64,000 nucleotides of DNA. Source: Pegea sp. RAD2-039. Its lineage: Eukaryota; Chordata; Thaliacea; Salpida; Salpidae. Of this stretch, positions 16,983 through 27,504 are shown one piece after another (position 1 is the stretch's first letter; each line of letters opens with the position of its first letter). The notes below the pieces were generated by a model. The model saw only the letters and a list, made by a program, of their open reading frames with translations, had not been told where the DNA came from and made no database searches. The DNA lies in contig JAQGEQ010000123.1 of the NCBI GenBank assembly GCA_034620365.1, positions 62,001-126,000 on the forward strand, given 5' to 3'. The translations under genes were made by a program, and so were the position numbers.

Positions 16983-17269
16983 CAGTAAAATATTAACAAG
17001 AACAATCTAAATTAAATATGAATAACTAAGGTGTATATTTCTTAGTTAGGCTGTAATTTATTCATTTATTTATTTATTACAATAAATGCGAAGGAGGGTG
17101 CCTGAAAAGAGCACTTCTCGCTAACACACATTCTCACAAATCTATTAAATTAGAAGTATAGAAAGCAAAAGATGTAACACATGGTATTTCGGTAGTCAGT
17201 AAAATACCAACTAGAACAATCTAATTTAAATATGAATAACTATACATTTCTTAGTTAGGTTGTAATTAT
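16983..17269 (+). repeat. Direct duplication of about 75 bases flanking hairpin element copy 2
   Basis: The segment at about 16983-17060 (CAGTAAAATA, ACAATCTAAATTAAATATGA, TTTCTTAGTTAGGCTGTAAT) recurs with few changes at about 17197-17269. The hairpin element and about 50 further bases sit between the two copies. It is far longer than ordinary target-site duplications, so a local duplication or a composite repeat is more likely. Confidence 0.6.
17058..17143 (+). repeat. Short dispersed hairpin element, copy 2
   Basis: Same block order as copy 1: (ATTT)n, ACAATAAATGCG, inverted repeat GGAGGGTGC...GCACTTCTCGC, then CTAACACACATTCTCACAAA. Here GCG at 17088 and CGC near 17121 extend the stem, giving a hairpin of about 11 pairs with a loop near CTGAAAAGA. 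Confidence 0.75.
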
Positions 17270-18211
17270 TTTTATCATCAGAGTATTTCAATTTTTAAAT
17301 CTGAAGTGCAACAGTAAAGTTTTTCAGACGATTTAATTTATATATCTTTTTGTTTAAAAACCATTTTCGTACGTTTTAGTAAACAAACTTTTGTAAGATT
17401 TGTACTCACAATACTTTCTTGCTTTTTCTTGTTATTATATTTTTAAAATATAAATATTTATTTTTATGATAAGATTTTTGATAATTATTTATTGTTAAAT
17501 CTTTATAAATTTTTTTCATTGTATTTACTGTTTACAAATTTTTATAGATTTAATATTTGAAATAAGCTTATTTTAGCAATTAAAGTTTTATTCCATTTTT
17601 GTTTATGATCTTATTATTAAATATCAAATATATTAAAATATTATTTTTAATTATTTATGTTTTCTTTCAATCAAATTTAGTAAAAATTATTTTAGTTATT
17701 TTAAATATATTTTTGTTTTATTTTTAAAGATTTTTTAAAATTCAATTCATAATTATTATGAATTATAAATATTTAAATTCATATCATGTTTATTTATGTT
17801 TATCTTCAAAAAGTATTACTTTCTAAGTTTAGGTATATGTTCTAAATATATCATAAATATATATGTTCTAATATTTGTTTTAATTCTATTTAATTTTAGT
17901 TTTGTTTATATATAATTGTATAATCATTGTTTATCTTCACAAATTATTGACAAATATATGTTTTAATCAACATAATTAGAATATTAATTTCATTTTTATG
18001 AAGTTTATTTTTCTAAAATTAATTTAAATTTAATAATAATTTTTTGTCATTCTTTTTATTATTTTCGTTTTGCTAAATGTGTCATTTTAATTTTGTTATT
18101 TGGCATATTTTTATGATTTCAAATAAGTGAACTATTTTTATAGAAAGTAATTCAATTGTAATTTATTTTGATGACTTTAAAAGAAAAGAATAAGTTTATT
18201 TGAAAATCAAA

Positions 18212-21200
18212 ATGTCAGAAGTTGAAAAAGGAAACAAGAAGAGAAAGATTGAATCTTCTGAAGATGAAGACAAAAATATTGAAGCAAATGAATTCTGTTA
18301 TCAATCATACACCAAACGTTTGGATATTGATAAACAAATTTTGCGATTAAAAAAAGAACAAGATAAACTATTCCTGTTATTTCAAAAAGATTATCCATTT
18401 TTAAAAAGAAAACCTTTAGAGAGAATAATAGAAGAAGAAGACATATGGGCTGATAATATCACTGTATCTAAGGAAGAAAATATTAGAATGTTCGGATCAA
18501 GTATTGATAAAGCTTCGAACTCTACTAGAAATGATTATCATGAAGATCATTTGAAAGAAAATAATAATTCAATTCTGAATTTTTTAAGTAAAATAAGAAA
18601 AAATACAAGATTTCGAAAAGTTGGAACTGTAAATGGACCTCAATTCCATAACTCAAATGGGTTTTATATCAACAAACATATAATAGATGAAGAGTCATCT
18701 TCTAGAAGTAGTACCCCTGGATCAACTAAAGCTCTTATAACTGATAAAATCACATTAGAAGATGAAACTATAAAAAAATTACCCCAAGCAAATATGAATA
18801 AAAACAGAGACACTAAAAAGCCAAAATCAAAACTTTTAAAGAACTTTTCTTGTACAAGTATATTAACACCAGCTCTGATTCTTAATCCAGCTATTCAAGG
18901 AGTAAGTTGATCTTTATTATATGAATCCTTTCAATCTTATGCTTTTAATTTAGTATGATGAGTTTTCACGTAAATTTGCAACTGGCAACTTCGGGGAAGA
19001 TTTATGTCTTCAGCTAGCTGCTGCTCATATTAATGATGCCATGGACGGTAAAGGACGATTTGGTAAAGCACATGCCTTCTTCAAACCTAAACGTCTAAAA
19101 AAGTTTGTCAATTTCTCTTTTATTTGTTTGAAATTATTATAAAAAGTTGGTAGAAGTCAATTGTTATCAAAACTAATTTTTATATTTAGTTTAAGTTTTT
19201 AAATTAGTTTTTTTTTGGTTGAAATATTCACTGGTTCTTGTTTGAACTCAGCTTAAAAACCAAGAACAGTTTTCTAAACCTTAGCTCGAAATGGGTTTTA
19301 AATGAGCATCCATAAATATCTGAAGATAGTCCCTGAAGTGTGTCCTTGTAGGTCACCATTAGAGAATATCAACAAGGGGGAAAAGGCAAGAGGTGGTACA
19401 GGTCACTTGTCCTTTTTGACCTGGACACTTTTAACAGAGGTCATCACTTAGTTAAATATGAGGCCACTCCACCTATGAAAAGATCAAATCTGGTGTTGAC
19501 CAAACATTTAGAAACAACCATTTAGAAACAACCATTCAGAAACAACCATTCAGAAATAACCAATCAAAAACAACCAATCAAAAACAACCAATCAGAAACA
19601 ACCATTCAGAAACAACCATTTAGAAATAACCATTCAGAAACAACCAATCAAAAACAACCAATCAAAAACAACCAATCAGAAACAACCATTTAGAAACAAC
19701 CAATCAGAAACAACCAGTCAGAAACAACCATTCAGAAACAACCAATCAGAAAAAACCATTTAGAAACAACCATTCAGAAACAACCAATCAGAAAAAACCA
19801 TTTAGAAACAACCAATCAGAAACAACCAATCAGAAACAACCATTCAGAAACAACCAGTCAGAAACAACCAATCAGAAAAAACCATTTAGAAACAACCATT
19901 CAGAAACAACCATTCAGAAACAACCATTTAGAAACAACCATTCAGAAACAACCATTCAGAAACAACCAATCAGAAACAACCATTCAGAAATAACCATTCA
20001 GTTACTTCAGTAGTTGTTTATTTATAAAATATCATTTTTTGCAGCGCTTATAAAATTTTAAGCAGTAAAATTTGGTGGTTACTGGTGTACTTCACTATTG
20101 CTTTGCATTGTATTATTATGGGCTGGGAACAACCATTTACTCCTTGCCAAATTGGAGAAAAATGGTTTGTTCATCTTCAAAATTTATTTCTATGATATTT
20201 TAAATCAAATAGACCAATTAGTAGCTAATTAATTTTATAATGATTCTAAAAATGTTTTTTAATTATAATTTGAAAAATATAATTACTTTTTTTCATTTTG
20301 GCATCTACATCTAGTTATATGTCCTGAAATCTTCTGATGTTGTATAACAATTTGATATTTAATGAGAAAAGTTCACTATTTGTTTTTATAAGCTCTTTAA
20401 ACTAATTTTATTTCACCACAAAATTTTTATATCCTAAATTCAATTTCTTTATCTTCTATTTCTATACAATCTATCTCTTATATTATTTAAACCTTTTTTG
20501 AAAAGTCTAAATACCCATTTTTATATTTCATAATTTCATTTCAAAGTAAAATTCATTCTTTCTGACTAAAACCTTTCAACCTTTTTCAGACTTTAATTGT
20601 TAATTGAAAAATTCTATCTAATTAATCTTGAAATTATTACTATGTACTTAGACAGCTATTAATATTTCCTATTTTTAACTTGAACTTTATTCTCAAGTTG
20701 AAATGCTTATCAAAAATTTACTTAAAGATTTTGTTTAAAGTCAATTTTACTACTTTGTAAGCAGACTTAGAAATGATTTTATGAATCAAACTTCTCACTT
20801 TACTACAATAACCATTCATAAAATATTTACAGGACTACAAACAGATCTTATTATTCAGCTGTTATTGTACTCAATGCTATTTGTCTTGCTATATATGTAA
20901 CTGATATCTGCTTACACACTGTATTTCTTTCTTGGTATCATTTATGGAATGCAAAAGAAGCATTTTGGTTGAGGTAACTTACTGTCATCTTATACAGTTA
21001 CTAAAACTGATTTGTTTATAGATTGGAATTTATATTGACTGTACTTTATGCTATTGATTTCATTGTACTGATTATACAAGTGTTTTTAGAAGTGGTAAGT
21101 TATCAAATATTTAATACCTGCTGTTGTGGAATTATTTTCTAATTTTATAGAGATTACTCTGCCCTTTTAGAGGTTTAAGAGCTGCGATGTTGTTATGTAA

Positions 21201-24200
21201 ATCAAAGAACGTATCTCACATATTTGATGTACTTGTTAGTATCACTAGCAAGTTAGGAAAGGTTAGATAACCATCTAACAACCAACATATCTTCATTTAT
21301 AAACTGTTTCAGGTGTTCTTCATCATCATCACTTTTATTGTGATGTTCGCATGTATCGGGGTCCATCTTTACTCACAACATTACCAAAACTTGACTAATC
21401 CATGTTATAATGGATCAAGCAGGTTTGAGCAAATATTTTTATCGGTTTACTTCAAGTTAATTAAAGATTTTTCAATCAATAAACTTTGTTTGGTTTGTTG
21501 GTTTGTAAGTCACAAACATATTTATCAAAATTTCTTTTTTTTTCAGTTTAAACTGTACCAGTATATATGAAGGGTTTGATTTATTATATTTATTTTGTGA
21601 TTTCAAAGCTATTTTTAATCAAATATTAATTTTTTATCAGAAATTTTTCTCTTTCTAATCTTCAATTGAATAATTTTAATTTTGGTTTTCAGTTCACTTC
21701 AAGTAATAGAAGAAAAATTCATTTAATTCACTTCAAAAAGAAAATGATTTTAAGAAAAAATTTGGAATTAATTTGTTGTATGTTAAATTAATTTGAAATT
21801 TACAAAATTGAATTCTTTAATTTCAAAATTTTTCTAATTTTCTGAATAATTCCAAATTTTTTTGTCGAATCAAACTTTCGTGGAATCATATTGAAATCTT
21901 ATTTTGATTTTTTGCAGAGCTTTTAATAACCTGGCTTCTGCAACAATGCATATGTTTGTTTTGATGTCAACAGAAAATTATCCAGTAATTTGCAATTTCT
22001 TATTAAATCAGATTTGATAAATTTTTTGAAACAAATTTTTGAGCTAGAGAAATTGGGTTTTTTATTACCATCATAAAAATTTGTTTTGATTGTTTAAAAA
22101 ATCAAATAACTTTTTTATGAGTTTCTTTAGACATAAAAATATTTTTATTATTAACTTAACTTTTATTTGATTTTAAAATGTGACTTTCTGATTTTAAAAA
22201 ATCAACCGCTAGTTGCCGCCAGAGAGCTTTAAAATTTTAATTTTTTTAACAATTGAATCTAAATTTCTTTTCAGGAGTTTATGATTCCAGCTTACACACG
22301 GAATTGGACAAATTTCTTTTACTTTGGTATCTACTTATACGCTGGAGTCTTTTTTTTAACTGCTATCTTACTAGCTATCATTGTAGAAAGTTATTGGGAT
22401 TACAGCAAGCTATATGTAAAGCAAGAACGAAAGTTAGTTTCAAATCGTCAACTACTAACGCTTGAATTAAAAAGAATATTTTCGTTGCTAGGCAACAGCG
22501 CGAACAACTAGCAAAAGCCTGGAATCTGTTAGACCCACTTGGAAAGGGAGAGATTCCTGTAAACGCTCCTTCACTCTATAAGCTGTTTAAAATCATCATG
22601 CCAAAAGTGAAAAAAGCCATTTTGTCGTATTTAGTCACATGTTTTGATATTGAACAGAATACTGAAATTGAAAATGAAGCTTTGATTAAATACATCAGTT
22701 TACAAGGGAATAATTCATCTACAAATTCTGATGTTGTTGTCGCTTATGATTGGACTACAAAGCTAATTGATGCATTGAGTTTTGAGTTCGGTAAAGAAAA
22801 GAATTTCCGCCGATATTCAGACGCGTTTTCCGGGAAGATTCGAAGAAAATTACGATTCATAATAAACGTGAGTTTTTGTATCAGTTAACTTGGTTCAGAC
22901 CCCACATTGAACATGAAACCTCATTTGATTGATAATTGCTTTGGGTCTAAGGAGTTCCCAGAGTATATTCAGGAGGTCCCAGATGTGTTCAGGAGGTCCC
23001 AGATGTGTTCAGGAGGTCCCAGATGGGTTCAAGAGGTCCCAGATATATTCAGGAGGTCCCAAATGTGTTCAGGAGGTCACAGATGTGTTCAGGAGGTCCC
23101 AGATATGTTCAGGAGGTCCCAGATGTGTTCAGGAGGTCACAGATATGTTCAGGAGGTCCCAGATGTGTTCAGGAGGTCCCAGATGTGTTCAGGAGGTCAC
23201 AGATGTGTTCAGGAGGTCCCAGATGTATCCAGTAGAACCCAAAATATATCCAGGGATCCAGGGGTATTTAGGAGGTCCCAGATGTGTTCAACAGGTTCAA
23301 AGTATATCCATTCATGATAAACGTGAGTTTTTTGTTTTTTCGGGGTCCCAGATTCAGAGAAAGTGTCTTCTTCATATTTTCTGATAAATTTTCAAAGTAA
23401 TTTTGGATTTACTCGATTCAATTTACTACAAATATCAACTTGAAAAACATGAATTTAAAACTTGTTCAAAAATCGAAATATTTTTTTCATAAAAATCTTT
23501 TCAAGTCATCAATTTTGTTTTCAGCACGATCGATTTGCAGTTGGAATCCTAAACCTCATTCTAATTCACAGGTAATTACCTCAAACTTCAAATCAAATCA
23601 ATAAAACTTCTATTTCAGTGTTCTCTTCTGTTTAATGTGGGATGGAATCACAGATAACACTCAGTTGATCATTCAATCAATTCGAACTTTCATCATTTGC
23701 TTGTTCCTTGTTGAGTTAATTTTGCGTCTTCTAGTTGAAGGGAAAGCTTTATTAAATGTTTATGACTTAGTGGATTTGACGATGATAATATCTGCTACAG
23801 TGGCTTCATTTACCTGGTCAGTCAGTTACTGGTTCTACTGGTTGTTCAATGGTTCTACTGGTTGTTGATTGGTTCTACTAGTTGCTGATTGGTTCTACTG
23901 GTTGTTGATTGGTTCTTCTGGTTGTTGATTGGTTGTTGATTGGTTCTACTGGTTGCTGATTGGTTCTACTGGTTGTTGATTGGTTCTACTAGTTGCTGAT
24001 TGGTTCTACTGGTTGTTGATTGGTTCTTCTGGTTGTTGATTGGTTGTTGATTGGTTCTACTGGTTGCTGATTGGTTCTACTGGTTGTTGATTGGTTCTAC
24101 TAGTTGCTGATTGGTTCTACTGGTTGTTGATTGGTTCTTCTGGTTGTTGATTGGTTGTTGATTGGTTCTACTGGTTGCTGATTGGTTCTACTGGTTGTTG

Positions 24201-27200
24201 ATTGGTTCTACTAGTTGCTGATTGGTTCTACTGGTTGTTGATTGGTTCTACTAGTTGCTGATTGGTTCTACTGGTTGTTGATTGGTTCTTCTGGTTGTTG
24301 ATTGGTTGTTGATTGGTTCTACTGGTTGCTGATTGGTTCTACTGGTTGTTGATTGGTTCTACTAGTTGCTGATTGGTTCTACTGGTTGTTGATTGGTTCT
24401 TCTGGTTGTTGATTGGTTGTTGATTGGTTCTACTGGTTGCTGATTGGTTCTACTGGTTGTTGATTGGTTCTACTAGTTGCTGATTGGTTCTACTGGTTGT
24501 TGATTGGTTCTACTAGTTGCTGATTGGTTCTACTGGTTGTTGATTGGTTCTTCTGGTTGTTGATTGGTTGTTGATTGGTTCTACTGGTTGCTGATTGGTT
24601 CTACTGGTTGTTGATTGGCTCTATTGGTTGCTGATTGGTTCTACTGGTTGCTGATTGGCTCTATTGGTTGCTGATTGGTTCTTCTGGTTGCTGATTGGTT
24701 CTATTGGTTGCTGATTGGCTCTATTGGTTGCTGATTGGTTCTACTGGTCCAGAATTCACCACTTTTTATCACCAATTTGTTGTTTTAGGTATATCTTATG
24801 GTTCCAAGAAATCCGACCCGCACCCGTCTATCTTGGGGCTTGTGTGGTAGTGTCCAGCATCTGTGTTGTCATAAGGACATTCTTTATCAGCTTACACGCA
24901 AGAAGAGCTATAAGTGTCCTTAGAAGTATCTATCCAGTGATGTTCGATTTGATTCTTCTTGTCGTCATCATCGTCTTCTTCTACGCTGTCTTGGGTTTCG
25001 AATTGTTCCAGGAGAAGTAATTATCTTGATTGAGTCGACTTCTGTTGATCTTCTTAATGTAGGGACCTCACTGAGAGCAAAATACGTCAATATGAAGGAA
25101 GTTACATCGAATATGAATGTGAAACTGGCTTCGCGACGTTTGGTTGTTCCGTTTTAGTCGTTTTTCAAATCGTTGTTACAAATGATTGGCATGAAATTAT
25201 GTTAGGAGCTCAATTAGATGCCGGTGAGTCTCTTATTTCATCTTTAACTCCCTGAAGACTCACAAATTGATCTTTTAGGTTGGCAGTCTGTTTTCTACTT
25301 TATCACGTGCTACTTAATCATTAATATGATCGTCATCAACTTATTTGTCGCGATTTCTATCGAAGCTTATAAAAAGTTGGCGCGATTTGATCGCAATTTC
25401 AATCAACAGATCATTAATCAAGAAGATCCACAAATCAAAGCCCCAAAAGTAGTAAGTTCCCTAAATGAATCCCACAGACACTAAAAACGCTTCAAAACGC
25501 CCCTTAAACCCCTGAAATACTCCAAAACACCCCATAAACCCCTGAAATACTCCAAAAGGCCCCATAAACCTCTGAAATCGTTTTAATCTTCCACAGTCGA
25601 CTACAGAGACGGAGAATTCCGCTATGAACATCGCCAAACATCAACTCAATCAAATCTTTGCTATTTCATCGCGACGAAGTAGTACCTCGTGGCATGACAT
25701 CATCCAAACCACTAATGATCCTACTATGACGTCACCGGAGTTAAAGAGGTTGAATATGAGGAGGAAGTCCTTGATGGAGAGTCTTCAACATCTTTCAACT
25801 GAAACTTCTAAGATGTAAAGATTAATTTCAAATGATCACGTGATTCAAAGATCAAATTTAGATCTTCTTCAAATATCGATCATAATCGGATCCAAGAGAA
25901 ACTCCTTGAGAGGAAGCATCAAATGAAGAAGAGAGTGAAGATGAGGAAGCAATCTCGGAGGAAGACTTCAAGTGAGATTCATCTCTGAAAGATCTGATCT
26001 CTAATAATCTTCTTCTTAGATTCATCTGTGTCTTCCGTGTCACGTGACTTCAGCAAAGAGTCTTCAAAAACTGTTGGATTTGAGGTGAGTTGAAACTCGT
26101 GCTGTGATTGGACGATTGAGATTTTGTTCTTAGTTGCATCCGGTTAATCCTGGAAGTACAAAAACACATCGAACTAACATCCGAGGGATGCGGAAGAGAA
26201 ATGATGGAATTGGATGGCGTCGAGACATCCATGGTGACATGACTGTGATGAATCGCGATGAGGTGATGACGTCATTAGTGATTCTCAAATTTGAGGGATT
26301 CGAGAAGTTTCCAAAAAAGATTTAAATTCCAAAAAGTGTGATGAAATTAGCCAGAGCTTATCCAGGGGTCCCAGAGCTTATCCAGTAGTCCCAGAGTTTA
26401 TCCAGGGGTCCCAGAGCTCATCCAGGAGTCCCAGAGCTTATCCAGGGGTCCCAGAGCTTATCCAGGAGTCCCAGAATTTATCCAGGAGTCCCAGAGCTTA
26501 TCCAGGGGTCCCAGAGTTTATCCAGGGGTTCCAAAGCTCATCCAGGGGTCCCAGAGTTTATCCAGGGGTCCCAGAGTTTATCCAGGAGTCCCAGAGCTTA
26601 TCCAGGGGTTCCAAAGCTCATCCAGGGGTCCCAGAGTTTATCCAGGGGTCCCAGAGTTTATCCAGGGGTCCCAGAGTTTATCCAGGGGTCCCAGAGTTTA
26701 TCCAGGGGTCCCAGAGCTTATCCAGGGGTCCCAGAGCTTATCCAGGGGTCCCAGAGCTCATCCAGAGTATGTCTATAGCTTTAAGAAGATAGCTTCTCGC
26801 CTTTTCTCGCTGCAAAGTCACGCATCACTGCACACGAGCTACCGGCTACTTCTTGTCACGTCATACGCGCGCGCTTCAGTTTTTGACGCATAATTCTTCT
26901 TCAAAGTTTCAATATTTTCATTTTAATCCAAATTTCAATTTTTTGATTTTTTTCAGTGGAAACATCTGAATCAAATGTTTAGAGGAGGGTTAGAACGACC
27001 AGCCAATGATAAACCACGAAAATTCGGGTTTGTTCTTCTTGAGGGTCGTAAAGATGTTGATTTAATATCTTTTAGAGTTGTGGATGTAATGAGAAGAGGA
27101 AGTTTTAATCTGGGATTATTTTCTGCTCTTAATAAGATTGATCAAGAAAGAAATCCTAAATCTTCAGCAGAAAATCCCAAATCGAAAAACAGTAAATCAT

Positions 27201-27504
27201 TTTTTAGCTCAAATAAGATCTAAGATTTAAAAACCAACTTTTCAATAAAATGTTTCAAATTTCATTTTTTAAAATTCTTTTTCTTCAAAAATACTTAAAA
27301 TAAATTCAATAAAATAAAAAAACGTTTTTTTTTCAATTTCAATTTTTTCTAAAAAATTGTTTATCAGATACTGCTGGGTCATCTTCTCCTAATAAAGAGT
27401 CACCCGGACCTTCTGTAGAAGATCCATTTCCAGCTTGGATGCAAAAGTTCGTTGATGAGAAGAAACTTTTGGTTAGAGGAGACATGAAGATTCAGGAAGT
27501 TTGA
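18212..27504 (+). CDS. Two-pore cation channel (TPC), about 1231 aa, 21 exons
   Basis: Exons: 18212-18901, 18954-19102, 20045-20164, 20833-20973, 21022-21094, 21151-21261, 21313-21422, 21918-21984, 22275-22432, 22492-22867, 23525-23571, 23619-23816, 24789-25016, 25063-25223, 25279-25451, 25597-25814, 25862-25971, 26020-26084, 26134-26262, 26957-27191, 27368-27504; phase is continuous. There is an acidic N-terminus of about 230 residues. Six-TM domain I ends with pore AFNNLASATMHMFVLMSTEN (466-485) and the TPC signature PEFMIPAY. The linker has an EF-hand-like loop (LLDPLGKGEIP). Domain II has filter VVTNDWHEIM (860-869) and S6 near 878-905. TPCs release Ca2+ or Na+ from endolysosomes in response to NAADP or PI(3,5)P2. 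The basic, Ser-rich tail of about 325 residues is much longer than in vertebrate TPCs. Alternative stops exist at 25818, about 25989 and 27223 if short introns are retained. Introns 2, 10, 12 and 19 each carry a minisatellite. Confidence 0.88.
19348..19502 (+). promoter_or_regulatory. Cluster of AGGTCA-type half-sites in channel intron 2
   Basis: Four copies of the nuclear-receptor half-site occur within 95 bases: GGTCA at about 19351, AGGTCA at 19400-19405, its complement TGACCT at 19418-19423 (the two form a CAGGTCA/TGACCTG inverted pair), and AGGTCA at 19438-19443. A TTGACC follows near 19497. The block is less AT-rich than its surroundings and directly precedes minisatellite A. Regulatory use is speculative; it could equally be part of an unrecognised repeat. 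Confidence 0.3.
19503..20002 (+). repeat. Minisatellite A, 14-base unit, about 35 copies, intron 2 of TPC
   Basis: Tandem array of AATCAGAAACAACC and variants (ATTCAGAAACAACC, ATTTAGAAACAACC, AATCAAAAACAACC). The unit length of 14 is steady over about 500 bases. The unit is the reverse-complement relative of minisatellite C at 23817-24770 in the same gene. Confidence 0.95.
22855..23336 (+). repeat. Duplicated exon-10 donor site flanking minisatellite B
   Basis: The exon 10/intron 10 junction TTCATAATAAACGTGAGTTT (from about 22856) is almost exactly repeated as TTCATGATAAACGTGAGTTT (from about 23311) on the far side of minisatellite B. The second copy keeps the AAC/GTGAGT donor. The array therefore probably grew within a duplicated segment, leaving a decoy 5' splice site. 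Confidence 0.8.
22969..23310 (+). repeat. Minisatellite B, 20-base unit, about 16 copies, intron 10 of TPC
   Basis: Tandem array of AGGAGGTCCCAGATGTGTTC. The period is exactly 20, so it stays in register over consecutive 60-base lines; it decays after about 23240. Because 20 is not a multiple of 3, all forward frames stay open and give Cys/Arg-rich spurious reading frames of 76-151 codons; these are not genes. The unit is related to minisatellite D (shared core TCCCAGA after an AGGAG or AGGGG block). Confidence 0.95.
23817..24770 (+). repeat. Minisatellite C with higher-order structure, intron 12 of TPC
   Basis: Array of a 20-base unit GGTTCTACTGGTTGTTGATT with variants (TTCTTCT, ACTAGTT, GCTGATT) and an 11-base short unit GGTTGTTGATT. 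The short unit starts near 23931, 24042, 24153, 24304, 24415 and 24566, spacings of 111, 111, 151, 111 and 151 bases, showing a higher-order repeat of 111 or 151 (111 plus two 20-base units). The last 150 bases are a more divergent TCTATTGGTTGCTGATTGG form. It begins immediately after the exon 12 donor at 23817. Confidence 0.95.
26345..26768 (+). repeat. Minisatellite D, 20-base unit, about 21 copies, intron 19 of TPC
   Basis: Tandem array of TCCAGGGGTCCCAGAGCTTA with variants (AGGAGTCCC, GAGTTTA, GAGCTCA, GGTTCCAAAGCTCA). The period is exactly 20. It is related in sequence and orientation to minisatellite B. Confidence 0.95.
26769..26900 (+). other. CpG-rich pocket after minisatellite D
   Basis: About 130 bases with unusually many CG steps, including GTCACGTCATACGCGCGCGC near 26855-26875, between the array and exon 20. 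The CGCGCGCGCTTC string resembles one at about 1262-1275 in the ZNF395-like intron. There is no coding potential in phase with the channel. It may be an internal promoter or enhancer; this is unproven. Confidence 0.3.

Larger units (their letters stand above)
14798..18211. other. Divergent intergenic region between carboxylesterase and two-pore channel
   Basis: 3.4 kb of AT-rich DNA holding the promoters of two divergent genes. It contains two copies of the short dispersed hairpin element (15411-15490 and 17058-17143). The second copy lies between direct duplications of about 75 bases. No coding exon was seen. Confidence 0.5.

Noticed and set aside
22253..22511. Channel frame ending in a stop at 22511 (possible truncated channel)
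   Set aside because: A 59-base intron at 22433-22491 with a CTACTAAC branch point removes the stop and joins in phase to the linker exon.
22907..23384. Three overlapping open frames of 76-151 codons rich in Arg, Cys and Ser
   Set aside because: They are read-throughs of the 20-base minisatellite B in intron 10 of the channel gene; a repeat not divisible by three leaves every frame open.
26039..26048. GTCACGTGAC, a perfect CLEAR-type (TFEB) motif in a lysosomal channel gene
   Set aside because: It lies inside coding exon 18 and is explained by the codons for Val-Ser-Arg-Asp; no promoter evidence there.
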